The notes beneath the pieces were generated by a model, which was not told the origin of the DNA, did no database searches, and was given only the letters and a program-made list of their open reading frames with translations. The position numbers and the translations under genes are program-made. DNA of 64,000 bases, from positions 1 to 64,000 of the forward strand of contig NZ_BCSM01000004.1 of the NCBI RefSeq assembly GCF_001570865.1, written 5' to 3'. This document shows, in pieces, positions 42,907-51,837 of this stretch (within the stretch, counting starts at the first letter, position 1; every line of letters begins with the position of its first letter). This stretch comes from Rothia kristinae NBRC 15354 (lineage in GTDB: Bacteria; Actinomycetota; Actinomycetes; Actinomycetales; Micrococcaceae).

Positions 42907-43770
42907 TCAGCTGTTCTTCTTCTCGTCCTCGAGCCTGGTCTGCACCTTGCGCAGCTCGTCGGTGCGGTCCTTGCTCACGGACACGGCGGTGCCGCCGGAC
43001 TGCTTCTTCTCGGCTTCCTGCACGGCGTCCGAGTGGTAGACGTCCACGATCTTCTGGTACGTCTCGTTGTCCTCATCGCCCTTCTTGGACACGAAGAGGT
43101 TCACGTACGGCAGGGCGTCCTCGTTCTTCGGGTCATCCTGGTACAGGGCGTCCTCCGGCGAGAGGCCGGCATCCTCCAGGAAGGTGTTGTTCACGATGGA
43201 GGCGGCCACCGAATCCATGGACACCACGGTCTGCTTGGCATCCACCGCGGTGAGGGTGACCTTGGAGTTCGCGGTGTCCACGTCGTCCTGGGTGGGCTGG
43301 ACCTTGTCCTCCTTGAGGGTCAGCAGGCCGGCGGCCTTCAGCACCAGGATCGCGCGGGTCTCGTTGACGGCGTCGTTGGGGATCGCGATCTCCCCGCCCT
43401 GGGGGATGTCCTCGACCTTGTCGTACTTCTTCGAGTACAGGCCCAGCGGGTAGATCGAGGTCGGGCCGACGATCTGCAGGTCGTCGTCGTTGTCCACGTT
43501 GTAGTTGGCCAGGTAGGCGATGTGCTGGAACCAGTTCAGGTCCGCCTGCCCCTGGGCGACGGCGGGGTTGGGGCGGGAGTAGTCGCCCATCTCCACGTAC
43601 TCGACGTCGATGCCCTCCTTCTTCGCCTCCTCCTGCAGGGTGTCCTGGACCTGGTTGTGCTCGGTGATGGCGATCTTGACGGTCTCATCGCCGTCACCGG
43701 ATCCGCCGCAGGCGGTCAGACCGAAGGTCAGGGGGACGATGGCGAGCAGTGCTCCCAGCTTCTTCTTCAT
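42907..43770 (-). CDS. metQ: methionine-binding lipoprotein MetQ
   Basis: 287 residues from ATG 43770. Signal peptide MKKKLGALLAIVPLTFGLTAC with lipobox Cys21. Mature NLPA domain: VKIAITEHNQVQD, YVEMGDYSRPNPAVAQGQADLNWFQH, IAIPNDAVNETRAI. GAGGAAA is upstream. D-methionine/L-methionine binding is expected. First gene of the met operon. Confidence 0.95.
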   Translation of the reverse strand: MKKKLGALLAIVPLTFGLTACGGSGDGDETVKIAITEHNQVQDTLQEEAKKEGIDVEYVEMGDYSRPNPAVAQGQADLNWFQHIAYLANYNVDNDDDLQIVGPTSIYPLGLYSKKYDKVEDIPQGGEIAIPNDAVNETRAILVLKAAGLLTLKEDKVQPTQDDVDTANSKVTLTAVDAKQTVVSMDSVAASIVNNTFLEDAGLSPEDALYQDDPKNEDALPYVNLFVSKKGDEDNETYQKIVDVYHSDAVQEAEKKQSGGTAVSVSKDRTDELRKVQTRLEDEKKNS

Positions 43771-44135
43771 GGTGGTTTCCTCGATGCGGTGGCGGGTGGT
43801 GCGCAAACGCCGCGCGTCGGACTCCCGCCGATCCGGAAGGTCGACCGGATTCCGGGCCCAGGGCAGGGCCGGCGGAGCGCCGACGGCGGCGCGATGCGTC
43901 CATTAGACCACGGGGTTTTCCGGTCTCTCCAAAGACGTCGGCAGATGAAACCGACGCCGACACCGGGTGTCATACGGCGTCACAGAGGGGAGGGCGCGCC
44001 GCGGTGAGAGCCGTCGGCGACGGCGCCTGGGGCATCGTGAGCAGGGTCGGATGGGCCTCGGGGATCGGCTGGGGCGGGGGCGGATGTCGTCGGGTTCCGA
44101 CGTCGTCGGGGCTGGGTGTCGGGAAGGGAGCGCGG
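43771..44135. other. 365-bp divergent gap between metQ and a GNAT gene
   Basis: On the minus strand a TCTAAT -10 (43902-43907) with a possible TTGGAG -35 would start the metQ transcript, giving a GC-rich leader of about 130 nt with several pairing arms (e.g. CCGGAATCCGG). I checked for SAM riboswitch hallmarks and did not find them. On the plus strand AAGGGAG precedes the GNAT gene. No gene is supported. Confidence 0.4.
43902..43907 (-). promoter_or_regulatory. probable -10 box of metQNI
   Basis: TCTAAT on the minus strand, followed by an untranslated leader of about 130 nt. Confidence 0.45.
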
Positions 44136-44699
44136 ATGCGTCACGAGGTGCGGTTGGAACGGGATGGGGTGCTGCTGCGCCCCCTGAGGCCCGAGGACGC
44201 CGAGGTGCTGCACCCGCACCTGGATGAGCGGATGTGGGCGGGGATGTCGGCGCCCCTGCCGCCCTCCCCGGAGGCGCTGGCCGAGGAGTTCTGCGCGCTC
44301 ATCAACCGCCCGGACTGCCTGGCCTTCGCTGTGGAGGAGGAGGGCCGCGTGCTCGGCCGCACCACGTTCTACGACCTGGTCCCCGGCCTGCGCACGGAGA
44401 TCGGCAGCACCGTCTACCTGCGCTCGGTGTGGGGGACCCGGGTCAACCCCGTGTGCAAGCTGCTGCTGTTCGAGCACGCCTTCGAGGAGCTCGACGTCGG
44501 CCGGGCCGCGCTGCGCTGCGATCACCGGAACCTCCGCTCCCACCGGGCGATCGCCCGGCTCGGCGCCCGCTTCGAGGGCACGCTGCGCGGGTACCGGCGC
44601 GCCGCTGACGGGACCGTGGCCGACGTCGACTACTTCAGCGTCCTGCGAGCGGAGTGGCCGCGGGTGCGGGACGGGCTGGAGCGGCGCCTCGCGGGGTGA
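44136..44699 (+). CDS. GNAT-family N-acetyltransferase (RimJ/RimL-like)
   Basis: 187 residues. N-terminal LRPLRPEDAEVLHPHL, then GRTTFYDLVPGLRTEIGSTVYL and the helix after the acetyl-CoA site (LLLFEHAFEELDVGRAAL), ALRCDHRNLRSHRAIARLGARFEGTLR, as in RimJ/RimL-type enzymes. The classic Q/RxxGxG/A loop is degenerate (WGTRVNPVCK), a common variant in this subgroup. ATG 44136 follows AAGGGAG. Substrate unknown. It is followed by a repeat-rich gap. Confidence 0.9.
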   Translation: MRHEVRLERDGVLLRPLRPEDAEVLHPHLDERMWAGMSAPLPPSPEALAEEFCALINRPDCLAFAVEEEGRVLGRTTFYDLVPGLRTEIGSTVYLRSVWGTRVNPVCKLLLFEHAFEELDVGRAALRCDHRNLRSHRAIARLGARFEGTLRGYRRAADGTVADVDYFSVLRAEWPRVRDGLERRLAG

Positions 44700-44716
44700 A
44701 CGGGTGATCCACCGTC

Positions 44717-44887
44717 TCCCCGGGGGCCCACGTGCGCGAGGCGGCGCATCCCCGGGGGACCCACATGCGCGAGCCGGCGCATCCGTTCCCGAAAAATGCG
44801 TTGGTGGGAACGGGAGCGCCGGCTCGGTGGGGAGGTGGGAACGGGAGCGCCGGCTCGGCGCAGGGGAGCGAACGAGAGCGCCGGGTC
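44717..44887. repeat. composite intergenic repeat, family B copy 2 with tandem units
   Basis: Two ~33-bp direct copies (44717-44750 and 44751-44783, sharing TGCGCGAG and CGGCGCATC) merge into the family B element (44771-44793, identical over 23 bases to 23487-23509). Its arm pairs with GAACGGGAGCGCCGGCTC, which itself occurs twice (44804-44826 and 44835-44857) and a third time degenerate (44865-44887), ending in the stop of the next gene. Confidence 0.75.
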
Positions 44888-45479
44888 AGCGGCGTCGGCC
44901 GCGCAGCCAGTCGGAGTCGTAGAGTCCGGGGTCGCCGCCATCGCGACGGCGTTCGCGCTCGCGGGCCCGGCGGGCGTAGTCGGTGCGGCGCAGGATCGCG
45001 TCGTCCTCATCCGGCACGGTCCACAGAGACAGGGCCACCAGACCGGTGCCCAGCCCGCCGGCGAGGATCAGCACGAAGCCGATCTCCACCCACAGCATCA
45101 CGATGTTGCGGATCCACCCGGGATCCCGGCCCGCCAGCAGCTCCGGCATCCGGTTGCCCACGATCACCGCCGCCAACCCGAGCACCGCCAGCCCCAGCGG
45201 CAGCAGGAACCACCCCCTGCCGCGGGTGCGCGGACCCGGCTGGCCGGGATCCCGCAGGGCGGGGTGCAGGCGGCGTCGCACCGCGATCATCCCGGCTACT
45301 CCCGCCAGCAGCGGGGCCGCCCCGATCAGCGTCCATCGGGGATGGCCCAGCGCGAGCAGGCCCAGCACGGTCAGCACCCCGAGCAGGCACAGGGCGAAGG
45401 AGATCCCGCCGACCATCCGCCGCGCGGCTCGGGCGGCGTCGCCCGAAAGCGGCGGCTCACCCTCCATCTCAGGTGCCAT
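44886..45479 (-). CDS. membrane protein of unknown function
   Basis: 197 residues with four membrane helices (about 24-46, 48-68, 90-110 and 128-153). The loop between the second and third helices is basic. The C-terminal ~40 residues are charged and Arg-rich (RTDYARRARERERRRDGG) and probably cytoplasmic. No family recognised. Start ATG 45479 is 55 bp downstream of the HAD gene stop, so both may share a transcript. Confidence 0.7.
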   Translation of the reverse strand: MAPEMEGEPPLSGDAARAARRMVGGISFALCLLGVLTVLGLLALGHPRWTLIGAAPLLAGVAGMIAVRRRLHPALRDPGQPGPRTRGRGWFLLPLGLAVLGLAAVIVGNRMPELLAGRDPGWIRNIVMLWVEIGFVLILAGGLGTGLVALSLWTVPDEDDAILRRTDYARRARERERRRDGGDPGLYDSDWLRGRRR

Positions 45480-45534
45480 GCGCCCATCACCTCCCGCCGC
45501 GCTCGGATCCGCAGGTCACGTTCTCCTTCCGATG

Positions 45535-46374
45535 CTAATCCCGCCGCGCGGCGCGGGCACCCGTCCACCCGCGCACCACCCCCAGGAACTGGGGGTCCAG
45601 GAAGGAGCAGACCAGTGCGGCCGCGGGGAAGCCCGGCGCCGAGACGGGATCCCCGCTCCCGTCGGCCGCGACCAGGCCGACCACCCGGGTCCCGGCCCGC
45701 ACCGCCGCGGTGGCCCCGGGCGCGGAATCCTCGAAGGCCACCGCCTGCCCCGGTGCGCAGCCCATCCGCCGCACCGCCTCCGCGTACATGTCCGGGGCCG
45801 GCTTGCCGGCGGGCACGTCATCGGTGGAGACCCATGTGCTCAGCAGCGGGGCGTAGCCGCCGGAGCGCATCTTCAGATCCAGCACGTCCCGGCGGGAGTT
45901 GGAGGCCACCGCCACCGGCATGACGGCGGCCAGGGCGCGCACCAGCTCCAGGGCCCCGGGCAGCAGATCCACCCCGCGGGACAGGCGCTCCATGTCCAGG
46001 TCCGTCAGCGCGGTGAGGATCTCCGCCTCCAACGACGCCGGGGCTGTCCCCTCCGGATCGCGGGCGTCCCCCGCGCATGCTCCCGGTGCGGAAGCGGAAC
46101 CGGGGGCCGACGCCCGACCCGGGAGGCGCTCGGCCGCCACCGCCTCGGCCACCCGGTGGGCGATCTGCTCCGCGGTCATCCCGGTCAGCCCCTCCGCCAG
46201 ACCCTGGGGGTCGGCCAGGCCGTACTCCCGCGCCACGGTGGCCACGGAATCCACCCACTGCCGCTCGGTGTCCATCAGCACCCCGTCGCAGTCGAAGACG
46301 GCGCAGCGGGGCACCCACCCGGGATCCAGGGGCGAGGGCTGGGAGGAGGCGGCGGGATTCGGAAGGAAGGACAT
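45535..46374 (-). CDS. HAD-family phosphatase (beta-phosphoglucomutase-like)
   Basis: 279 residues. Motif I is FDCDGVLMDTE with nucleophile Asp, motif II ASNSRRD, motif III Lys in PAGKPAPDMY and motif IV FEDSAPG. The cap lies between about 45 and 130 and contains an Ala/Gly/Pro-rich insertion. ATG 46374 has GGAAGG at nine bases; ATG 46383 and 46398 are less well placed. The substrate is unknown. Confidence 0.88.
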   Translation of the reverse strand: MSFLPNPAASSQPSPLDPGWVPRCAVFDCDGVLMDTERQWVDSVATVAREYGLADPQGLAEGLTGMTAEQIAHRVAEAVAAERLPGRASAPGSASAPGACAGDARDPEGTAPASLEAEILTALTDLDMERLSRGVDLLPGALELVRALAAVMPVAVASNSRRDVLDLKMRSGGYAPLLSTWVSTDDVPAGKPAPDMYAEAVRRMGCAPGQAVAFEDSAPGATAAVRAGTRVVGLVAADGSGDPVSAPGFPAAALVCSFLDPQFLGVVRGWTGARAARRD

Positions 46375-46484
46375 GCTCTCCATCCTTCCAGGCACCATCC
46401 CCCGGGCCCTGCACCGTGGCGGTGCTCATGGCGGGGTCTGGGGATAACAGCACATCCGAGTGCGCTAATGGCGTCCGGGGCGGT

Positions 46485-46490
46485 TAGGAT
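46485..46490 (+). promoter_or_regulatory. -10 box and TTAGGAT motif before the siderophore operon
   Basis: TAGGAT in the sequence GGTTAGGATGGGG, 65 bp before ATG 46555. TTAGG is also the left half of a DtxR/IdeR box (TTAGGTTAG...), but the right half is missing, so iron control is only suggested. Confidence 0.4.
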
Positions 46491-46554
46491 GGGGCGGGTC
46501 CGGCGCGCGGCGCCGAACCGGCAGAATCACACCGGCTCTCGACAGGAGACCCCC

Positions 46555-47616
46555 ATGCCCTCTCTGACCCGCGGCGCGTTCCTCAAGACCGCCGCCGCCT
46601 CCGCCGCGGCCCTCGCGCTGGCCGCCTGCTCCACCGGCTCCAACGGCGGCTCGGATTCCAGCTCCTCCGCCTCGGCCTCCTCCTCCGCCGAGCAGGATGC
46701 CTTCCCGGTGACCATCGAGCACGCCTACGGCAAGACCACCGTCGACGCCGAGCCGAAGCGCGTCGTCGGCATCGGCTGGATCAACGCGGAGGTGGCCCTG
46801 TCCCTCGGCGTCGTGCCCGTGGGCTCCGGGCAGGTCGGCTGGGGGGAGAACTCCAACCACTCCACGGACTGGTTCGATGACCGCATCAAGGAGCTCGGCG
46901 CGCAGCAGCCCACGCGGTTCACCGAGACCGACGGCATCAACTACGAGGAGATCGCCAAGCTCGAGCCGGACCTGATCCTCGCCGTCGTCGGCACCGTGGA
47001 CCAGGAGGCCTACGACAAGCTCTCCAAGATCGCCACGACGGTGACCCACGCCAAGGACTCCGACGGGTGGACCACCCCCTGGCAGGACTACACCAAGGTC
47101 ATCGGCACCGCCCTGGGCCGCCCCGAGCACGCCGGGACCGTCATCTCCGAGACCGAGGAGAAGATCCAGGACAAGGCCGCCCAGCACGAGGAGCTCAAGG
47201 GCGCCACCTTCATCTCCTCGGCCCTGGCCGTGACCGACGGGCAGCCCTCCATCAGCGTCTACACCAAGGGCGACGGCCGGGTGACCTTCATGAAGTCCCT
47301 CGGGATGGAGGAGGCCGACGCCGTGAAGAACGCGAAGGCCGACACCTTCTACATCCAGTGGTCCAACGAGAAGGCCGCCGATCTGAAGTCGGACATGATC
47401 TACTCCTGGATCGACAAGGACTCCGACGTCCAGACCATCGAGGACAACGCGACCCTGAAGCAGATCCCCGCGATCGCCAAGGGCGCCTCCGTGCTGGACT
47501 CCGACAAGAAGGAGACCCTCGCCCTGGGCATCTCCCCGCTGGGCATGGACTGGCTGGTGGAGCACACGGACTTCATCGACAAGGTGGCCCAGGCCGCCAA
47601 GACCGGTCGGGAGTAG
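46555..47616 (+). CDS. ferric-siderophore ABC transporter substrate-binding lipoprotein
   Basis: 353 residues. The signal region has LTRGAFLKTAAASAAALALAAC with lipobox Cys25 and a Tat-like RG start, so Tat or Sec export is possible. Mature protein: FepB/FhuD-like fold with VVGIGWINAEVALSLGVVPVG, INYEEIAKLEPDLILAVVG and a Ser-rich linker after Cys. AGGAG lies seven bases before ATG 46555. First gene of a five-gene importer set; binds an unknown ferric siderophore. Confidence 0.93.
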   Translation: MPSLTRGAFLKTAAASAAALALAACSTGSNGGSDSSSSASASSSAEQDAFPVTIEHAYGKTTVDAEPKRVVGIGWINAEVALSLGVVPVGSGQVGWGENSNHSTDWFDDRIKELGAQQPTRFTETDGINYEEIAKLEPDLILAVVGTVDQEAYDKLSKIATTVTHAKDSDGWTTPWQDYTKVIGTALGRPEHAGTVISETEEKIQDKAAQHEELKGATFISSALAVTDGQPSISVYTKGDGRVTFMKSLGMEEADAVKNAKADTFYIQWSNEKAADLKSDMIYSWIDKDSDVQTIEDNATLKQIPAIAKGASVLDSDKKETLALGISPLGMDWLVEHTDFIDKVAQAAKTGRE

Positions 47617-47730
47617 TCCGCCCTGTCCGCCGCCCAGACGACGCCGACCCGACCGGCCCCGCCCACCGCGGGAGCGGCCGGGGCCGGCGCGTCCGCGCGC
47701 TCTCGACGCCGCGGCCCCGCGCTGCTGATC

Positions 47731-48696
47731 GTGCTCGCCCTGCTCGCCGCGGCGGTGCTCGCCTCCATCCTGATCGGGGCGAACCCGCTGAGCCCCGCGC
47801 GCGTCTGGCACGCCCTGGCCGAGCTGGACGATCCGGTGAGCCCGGACGGGGTGATCGTCGCGGATCGGGTGCGCCGCACCGTCGTCGGCGTCGTCATCGG
47901 CGCCAGCCTGGCCGCGGCGGGAGCGGCGATGCAGGGGGTCACCCGCAATCCGCTGGGCGATCCCGGGATCCTCGGGATCAACGCCGGGGCGGCGGCCACC
48001 GTGGTCCTGGGCATCACCCTGCTCGGGATCAGCGGCACCATGGCCATCGCCGTGTGGGCCCTGATCGGGGCGGGCCTGGCCGCGGTGGTGGTCTACGCGA
48101 TCGCCAGCATCGGACGCGAGGGGGCGACGCCGATCAAGCTCGCCCTGGTCGGGGCGGCGTTCTCCGCCGGGGCGGCGTCGCTGACCTCGGCCATGAACCT
48201 GCAGCACCAGGAGACCCTGGACTCCTTCCGCCGGTGGCAGCTGGGCGCCCTGACCCGCGCCTCCTACGCCGATGTGCTGATCCTGCTGCCCCTGATCCTG
48301 CTGGGCCTGCTCCTGACCGTGGGGATGGCCCGCTCCGTCAACAGCTTCGCCCTGGGCGATGACATGGCCCGCGCCCTGGGCACCCGGGTGGGGCCGGCCC
48401 GGGCCCTGGTCTTCGCCGGGGTCACCCTCCTGTGCGGGGCGGGCGTGGCCCTGGCCGGGCCTATCGCCTTCGTCGGGCTCATGGTCCCGCACGCGGTGCG
48501 CTCGCTGACCGGCCCGGACTACCGGTGGATCCTGCCGCTGAGCGCCCTGGCCGGTCCCGTGGTGCTGCTGCTGGCCGACGCCGTCGGGCGGGTGGTGCTG
48601 CCGCCGACCGAGGTGGAGGTGGGGGTCAGCATGGCCGTCGTCGGCGTGCCCGTGTTCCTGGCGATGATCCGCTCGCGGAAGGCGATGAGCCTGTGA
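47731..48696 (+). CDS. ferric-siderophore ABC transporter permease 1 (FecCD family)
   Basis: 321 residues from GTG 47731, or 357 from a CTG at 47623. FecCD features: DRVRRTVVGVVIGASLAAAGAAMQGVTRNPLGDPGILGINAGA, DSFRRWQLGAL, ARALGTRVG, and LAGPIAFVGLMVPHAVR. From GTG 47731 the first membrane helix would be cut and the positive N terminus lost. In the same frame the only other start between the upstream stop and 47731 is CTG 47623, which has GGGAG nine bases upstream and gives the usual length. So CTG may be the real start. Confidence 0.9.
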   Translation: MLALLAAAVLASILIGANPLSPARVWHALAELDDPVSPDGVIVADRVRRTVVGVVIGASLAAAGAAMQGVTRNPLGDPGILGINAGAAATVVLGITLLGISGTMAIAVWALIGAGLAAVVVYAIASIGREGATPIKLALVGAAFSAGAASLTSAMNLQHQETLDSFRRWQLGALTRASYADVLILLPLILLGLLLTVGMARSVNSFALGDDMARALGTRVGPARALVFAGVTLLCGAGVALAGPIAFVGLMVPHAVRSLTGPDYRWILPLSALAGPVVLLLADAVGRVVLPPTEVEVGVSMAVVGVPVFLAMIRSRKAMSL

Positions 48697-49796
48697 CCGC
48701 CGCCGCGACCCGCACCTCCCCTTCATCTGCGCACCGGGCCCTGACCGGTGCGGACCTCTCCCGGCTGCGCGCCCGCTCCCGACGCCGCCCGCGAGCGGTG
48801 CTCGCCGTCCTGGGCCTGACCCTGCTGGGCGCGATGGCCGTGCGGGTGCTGCTGGGCACCTACACCGTGACCATCCCGGACTTCCTCACGATCCTCGGCG
48901 GGGGCACCGTGGACGCCGCGCCCGCCGCCTCCTTCATCGTCATGGAGGACAAGCTGCCGCACGCGGTGCTCGGGGCCCTGGCCGGGCTGGCCTTCGGCAC
49001 CGCGGGGGCGGTGTTCCAGCTGCTGCTGCGCAACCCCCTGGCCAGCCCGGACGTCATCGGCATCAGCGCCTCCGCGAGCCTGGGGGCGATCGCCTCGGCC
49101 GCGTTCTTCGGCGCGGCGGGGCTCGGCCTGGCCGCGGGCGGGCTGATCGGGGCCGGGCTCGCCGCCGTCGCGGTGTTCCTGCTCAGCGTCTCCGGACGGG
49201 CCGCGAGCGGCCCCGGGGCCGGGGAGGCCGTGGGCGGGCGGTTCATCCTCACCGGGCTGGGGATCTCGGTGCTGGCCATCGCCGTGACCAACTACCTGCT
49301 GTCCCGGATGAGCGTGTACCAGGCCGCCGACGCCGCGATCTGGCTCACCGGCTCTCTCGGGGCCTCCTCCTGGCAGCGGATCGGGCTGACGGGCGCGGCG
49401 CTGATCGCGCTCCTGCCGCTGCTGGCGCTCCTCTCCCGCCCCCTGCACGCGATGGCCGTGGGGGAGGAGCTGGCCGCGGGCCTGGGGGTCCCGGTCACCG
49501 CCGTGCGGTGGCTGGGCATCGGGCTGGCCACCGCGTTGGCGGCCGTGGCGGTGTCGATGACCGGGCCGATCGCCTTCGTCGCCTTCGTCTCCGGGCCCGT
49601 CGCCCGGCGCCTGGTCGGCGGCGGGCACACCCTCGTCGGATCCGCGCTGGTGGGCGCGATCCTGGTGGTGCTGGCGGACTTCACCGCGGCGAACCTGATC
49701 CCCGGGGGCCGCTTGCCGGTGGGCGTGATCACCGGACTCATCGGCGCACCGGTCCTGCTGTGGCTGGTCGCGGGGGAGCACAAGGAGAGGACATGA
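48693..49796 (+). CDS. ferric-siderophore ABC transporter permease 2 (FecCD family)
   Basis: 367 residues from a GTG overlapping the previous stop (GTGA). KLPHAVLGALAGLAFGTAGAVFQLLLRNPLASPDVIGISASAS, YQAADAAIWLTGSLGASSW and MTGPIAFVAFVSGPVAR are FecCD family signatures. About nine helices and a basic N terminus. Partner of permease 1; a heterodimeric permease is usual for Fec/Fep systems. Confidence 0.95.
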   Translation: MTAAATRTSPSSAHRALTGADLSRLRARSRRRPRAVLAVLGLTLLGAMAVRVLLGTYTVTIPDFLTILGGGTVDAAPAASFIVMEDKLPHAVLGALAGLAFGTAGAVFQLLLRNPLASPDVIGISASASLGAIASAAFFGAAGLGLAAGGLIGAGLAAVAVFLLSVSGRAASGPGAGEAVGGRFILTGLGISVLAIAVTNYLLSRMSVYQAADAAIWLTGSLGASSWQRIGLTGAALIALLPLLALLSRPLHAMAVGEELAAGLGVPVTAVRWLGIGLATALAAVAVSMTGPIAFVAFVSGPVARRLVGGGHTLVGSALVGAILVVLADFTAANLIPGGRLPVGVITGLIGAPVLLWLVAGEHKERT

Positions 49797-50707
49797 GCAT
49801 GAGCACTGAGAGCACGACCCCCGGCGCCCCGCCGCGCTCGAGTCCGCCGGAGCTGGTGGCCGAGGGGCTGGAGCTGGGCTACGGGGACCGTCGGGTGGTC
49901 CGGGAGCTGAGCCTGCGGGTGCCGACCGGGCGGGTCACCGCGATCATCGGGCCCAACGGCTGCGGCAAATCGACGCTGCTGCGCGGGTTCTCCCGGCTGC
50001 TGCGCCCGAGCGCCGGGACCGTGACCCTAGGCGGGCGACCCCTCGGCTCCTTCGGGGCCAGGGAGTTCGCCCGCACCGTGGGCCTGCTGCCGCAGCAGCC
50101 GGTGGCCCCGGACGGGATCACGGTCGCGGACCTGGTCTCCCGCGGGCGCTACCCCCACCAGGGGCTGTTCTCCCGGGCCTCCGCGCAGGACGACGCCGCG
50201 GTCGCCTGGGCGCTGGCGGCCACCCGGACCGGGGAGCTGGCCGAGCGGCCCGTGGCGGAGCTGTCCGGCGGGCAGCGCCAGCGGGTGTGGATCGCGATGG
50301 CCCTGGCCCAGCAGACCGATGTGCTGCTGCTGGACGAGCCCACGACCTACCTGGACCTGGCCCACCAGGTGGAGGTCCTGGACCTGGTGGTGGAGCTGAA
50401 CCGCGAGCACGGGACCACCGTGGTCATGGTGCTGCATGAGCTGAACCTGGCCGCCCGGGCCGCGGACCACCTGGTGGCCATGAAGGACGGGCGCATCGAG
50501 GTGGCCGGCGCCCCGGAGGAGGTGCTCACGGAGGGGCACCTGGCGCGCGTGTTCGGCCTGGACGCCCGGGTGCTGCGCGCCGAGGAGGGCGGGGCCCCCG
50601 TGGTGGTGCCGCGGCGTCGGTGCCCGTGCCCGGCCCCGACCGCCGACGAGGCCGCGCCCGGTCACGAGAGGCCGGGCAGCGGAGCATCGGGGACCGCCGC
50701 ACCGTGA
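49793..50707 (+). CDS. ferric-siderophore ABC transporter ATP-binding protein (FecE/FepC type)
   Basis: 304 residues. Walker A GPNGCGKST, Q-loop LLPQQPVAPDGITV, signature LSGGQRQR, Walker B LLLDEPTTYLDLAHQ (typical FecE), H-loop VLHELNLAAR. The C-terminal 40 residues are extra (CPCPAP, His-poor). AAGGAG precedes ATG 49793, which overlaps the permease 2 stop (ATGA). Completes the importer. Confidence 0.96.
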   Translation: MSMSTESTTPGAPPRSSPPELVAEGLELGYGDRRVVRELSLRVPTGRVTAIIGPNGCGKSTLLRGFSRLLRPSAGTVTLGGRPLGSFGAREFARTVGLLPQQPVAPDGITVADLVSRGRYPHQGLFSRASAQDDAAVAWALAATRTGELAERPVAELSGGQRQRVWIAMALAQQTDVLLLDEPTTYLDLAHQVEVLDLVVELNREHGTTVVMVLHELNLAARAADHLVAMKDGRIEVAGAPEEVLTEGHLARVFGLDARVLRAEEGGAPVVVPRRRCPCPAPTADEAAPGHERPGSGASGTAAP

Positions 50708-50761
50708 GCCCGCGGCCGACGCCGTCCGCCCGTCCGCACCCCTGATCCAGAAGGAGGCACC

Positions 50762-51727
50762 ATGCCGCGCCGACCCATGACCGTGTTCCGCACCCGGGTG
50801 ACCGGGGTGCGGCCCCTGAGCCGGGACTTCCTGCGGGTGAGCCTGGCCTCCCCGGGGCTGATCGAGCTGGCCGCGCCCGCCGGGGACGGGGCGGGCCCGG
50901 TGCTGGACGCCTATCTCAAGCTGCTGCTGCCCCACCCGGAGCACGAGGGACCGGTGCTGCCGGATCTGGAGGCCGCGGACTGGCATCGGGCCTGGTTCGC
51001 CGCCTCGGCGCGGGAGCGCGGCGGGTGGATGCGCACCTACACGCTGCGCGCGGCTCGCCCGTGGACCTCCCCGGAGGGGAGTCCCGGAGTGGAGATCGAC
51101 GTCGACTTCGTGCTGCACGGACACGGGGACCAGCAGGGGCCGGGGGCCGCCTGGGCGGCCTCGGCCCGCGTGGGCGATGAGCTGAGCCTGCTGGGGCCCA
51201 CGCGCGAGGACGTCCTGTGGGGGACCTGGGATCCGGGTCGGGCCGAGCGGTATCTGCTGGGCGGGGACGAGACCGCGGTGCCGGCGGCCTGCTCGGTGCT
51301 GGAGGCCCTGCCCGCCGGAACCCAGGCCGCCGTGCTGCTGGAGGTGTCCGCGGGCAACGCGCAGGATCTGGCTGCCGGCCTGCCGGAGGCGGCCGCCCGC
51401 CCCGAGGTGCGGGTGCGGCTGTTGGAGCGGGAGCCGGAGCGGATGCGCGGCCGAGCGCTGCTGAGCGCTCTGCGCGAGGAGCTGGGGCTGGTGCCGCGGG
51501 CCGCGGAGGAGGACGCCGCCGGGATCGCCGCGCAGCGGGCCGAACCCGGGGAGCTGGTGTGGGGTCGAGCGGAGGAGTCCGAGGATCCGGCGGGGGTGTC
51601 GGTGTGGCTGGCCGCGGAGGCCGCCGTCGTGCGGGCCGCCCGCCGGGTCTGCGTCAACGAGGCCGGGATCGACCGGCGCCGGATCTCCTTCATGGGCTAT
51701 TGGAAGGCCGGGCAGGCCGAGTCCTAA
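50762..51727 (+). CDS. siderophore-interacting protein (FAD ferric reductase)
   Basis: 321 residues of the SIP/ViuB family. FAD-binding segment MRTYTLRAARP and VDFVLHGHGDQQGPGAAWA; NAD(P)H domain with LLGGDETAVPAACSVLEALP and a C-terminal GYWKAGQAES. These reduce iron in imported siderophores. AAGGAGG lies six bases before ATG 50762, 54 bp after the ATPase gene, so it likely belongs to the operon. Confidence 0.95.
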   Translation: MPRRPMTVFRTRVTGVRPLSRDFLRVSLASPGLIELAAPAGDGAGPVLDAYLKLLLPHPEHEGPVLPDLEAADWHRAWFAASARERGGWMRTYTLRAARPWTSPEGSPGVEIDVDFVLHGHGDQQGPGAAWAASARVGDELSLLGPTREDVLWGTWDPGRAERYLLGGDETAVPAACSVLEALPAGTQAAVLLEVSAGNAQDLAAGLPEAAARPEVRVRLLEREPERMRGRALLSALREELGLVPRAAEEDAAGIAAQRAEPGELVWGRAEESEDPAGVSVWLAAEAAVVRAARRVCVNEAGIDRRRISFMGYWKAGQAES

Positions 51728-51837
51728 GCTGGAGGGGCCGTGCCCTGCCGGTGGCTCCCGTCGACGCCGCGCCTGCGGCGCGCGCCGGTCCGGGGGAGGC
51801 GGCGGGGCGCGAGTTCGAGCATGCAGGCAGGAGATCC

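Noticed and set aside
43771-43907. SAM riboswitch before metQ
   Set aside because: The conserved cores of SAM-I, SAM-II and SAM-IV were not recognisable by eye.
44717-44887. CRISPR-like array
   Set aside because: The units are few, of different length and form hairpins without distinct spacers; no cas genes.
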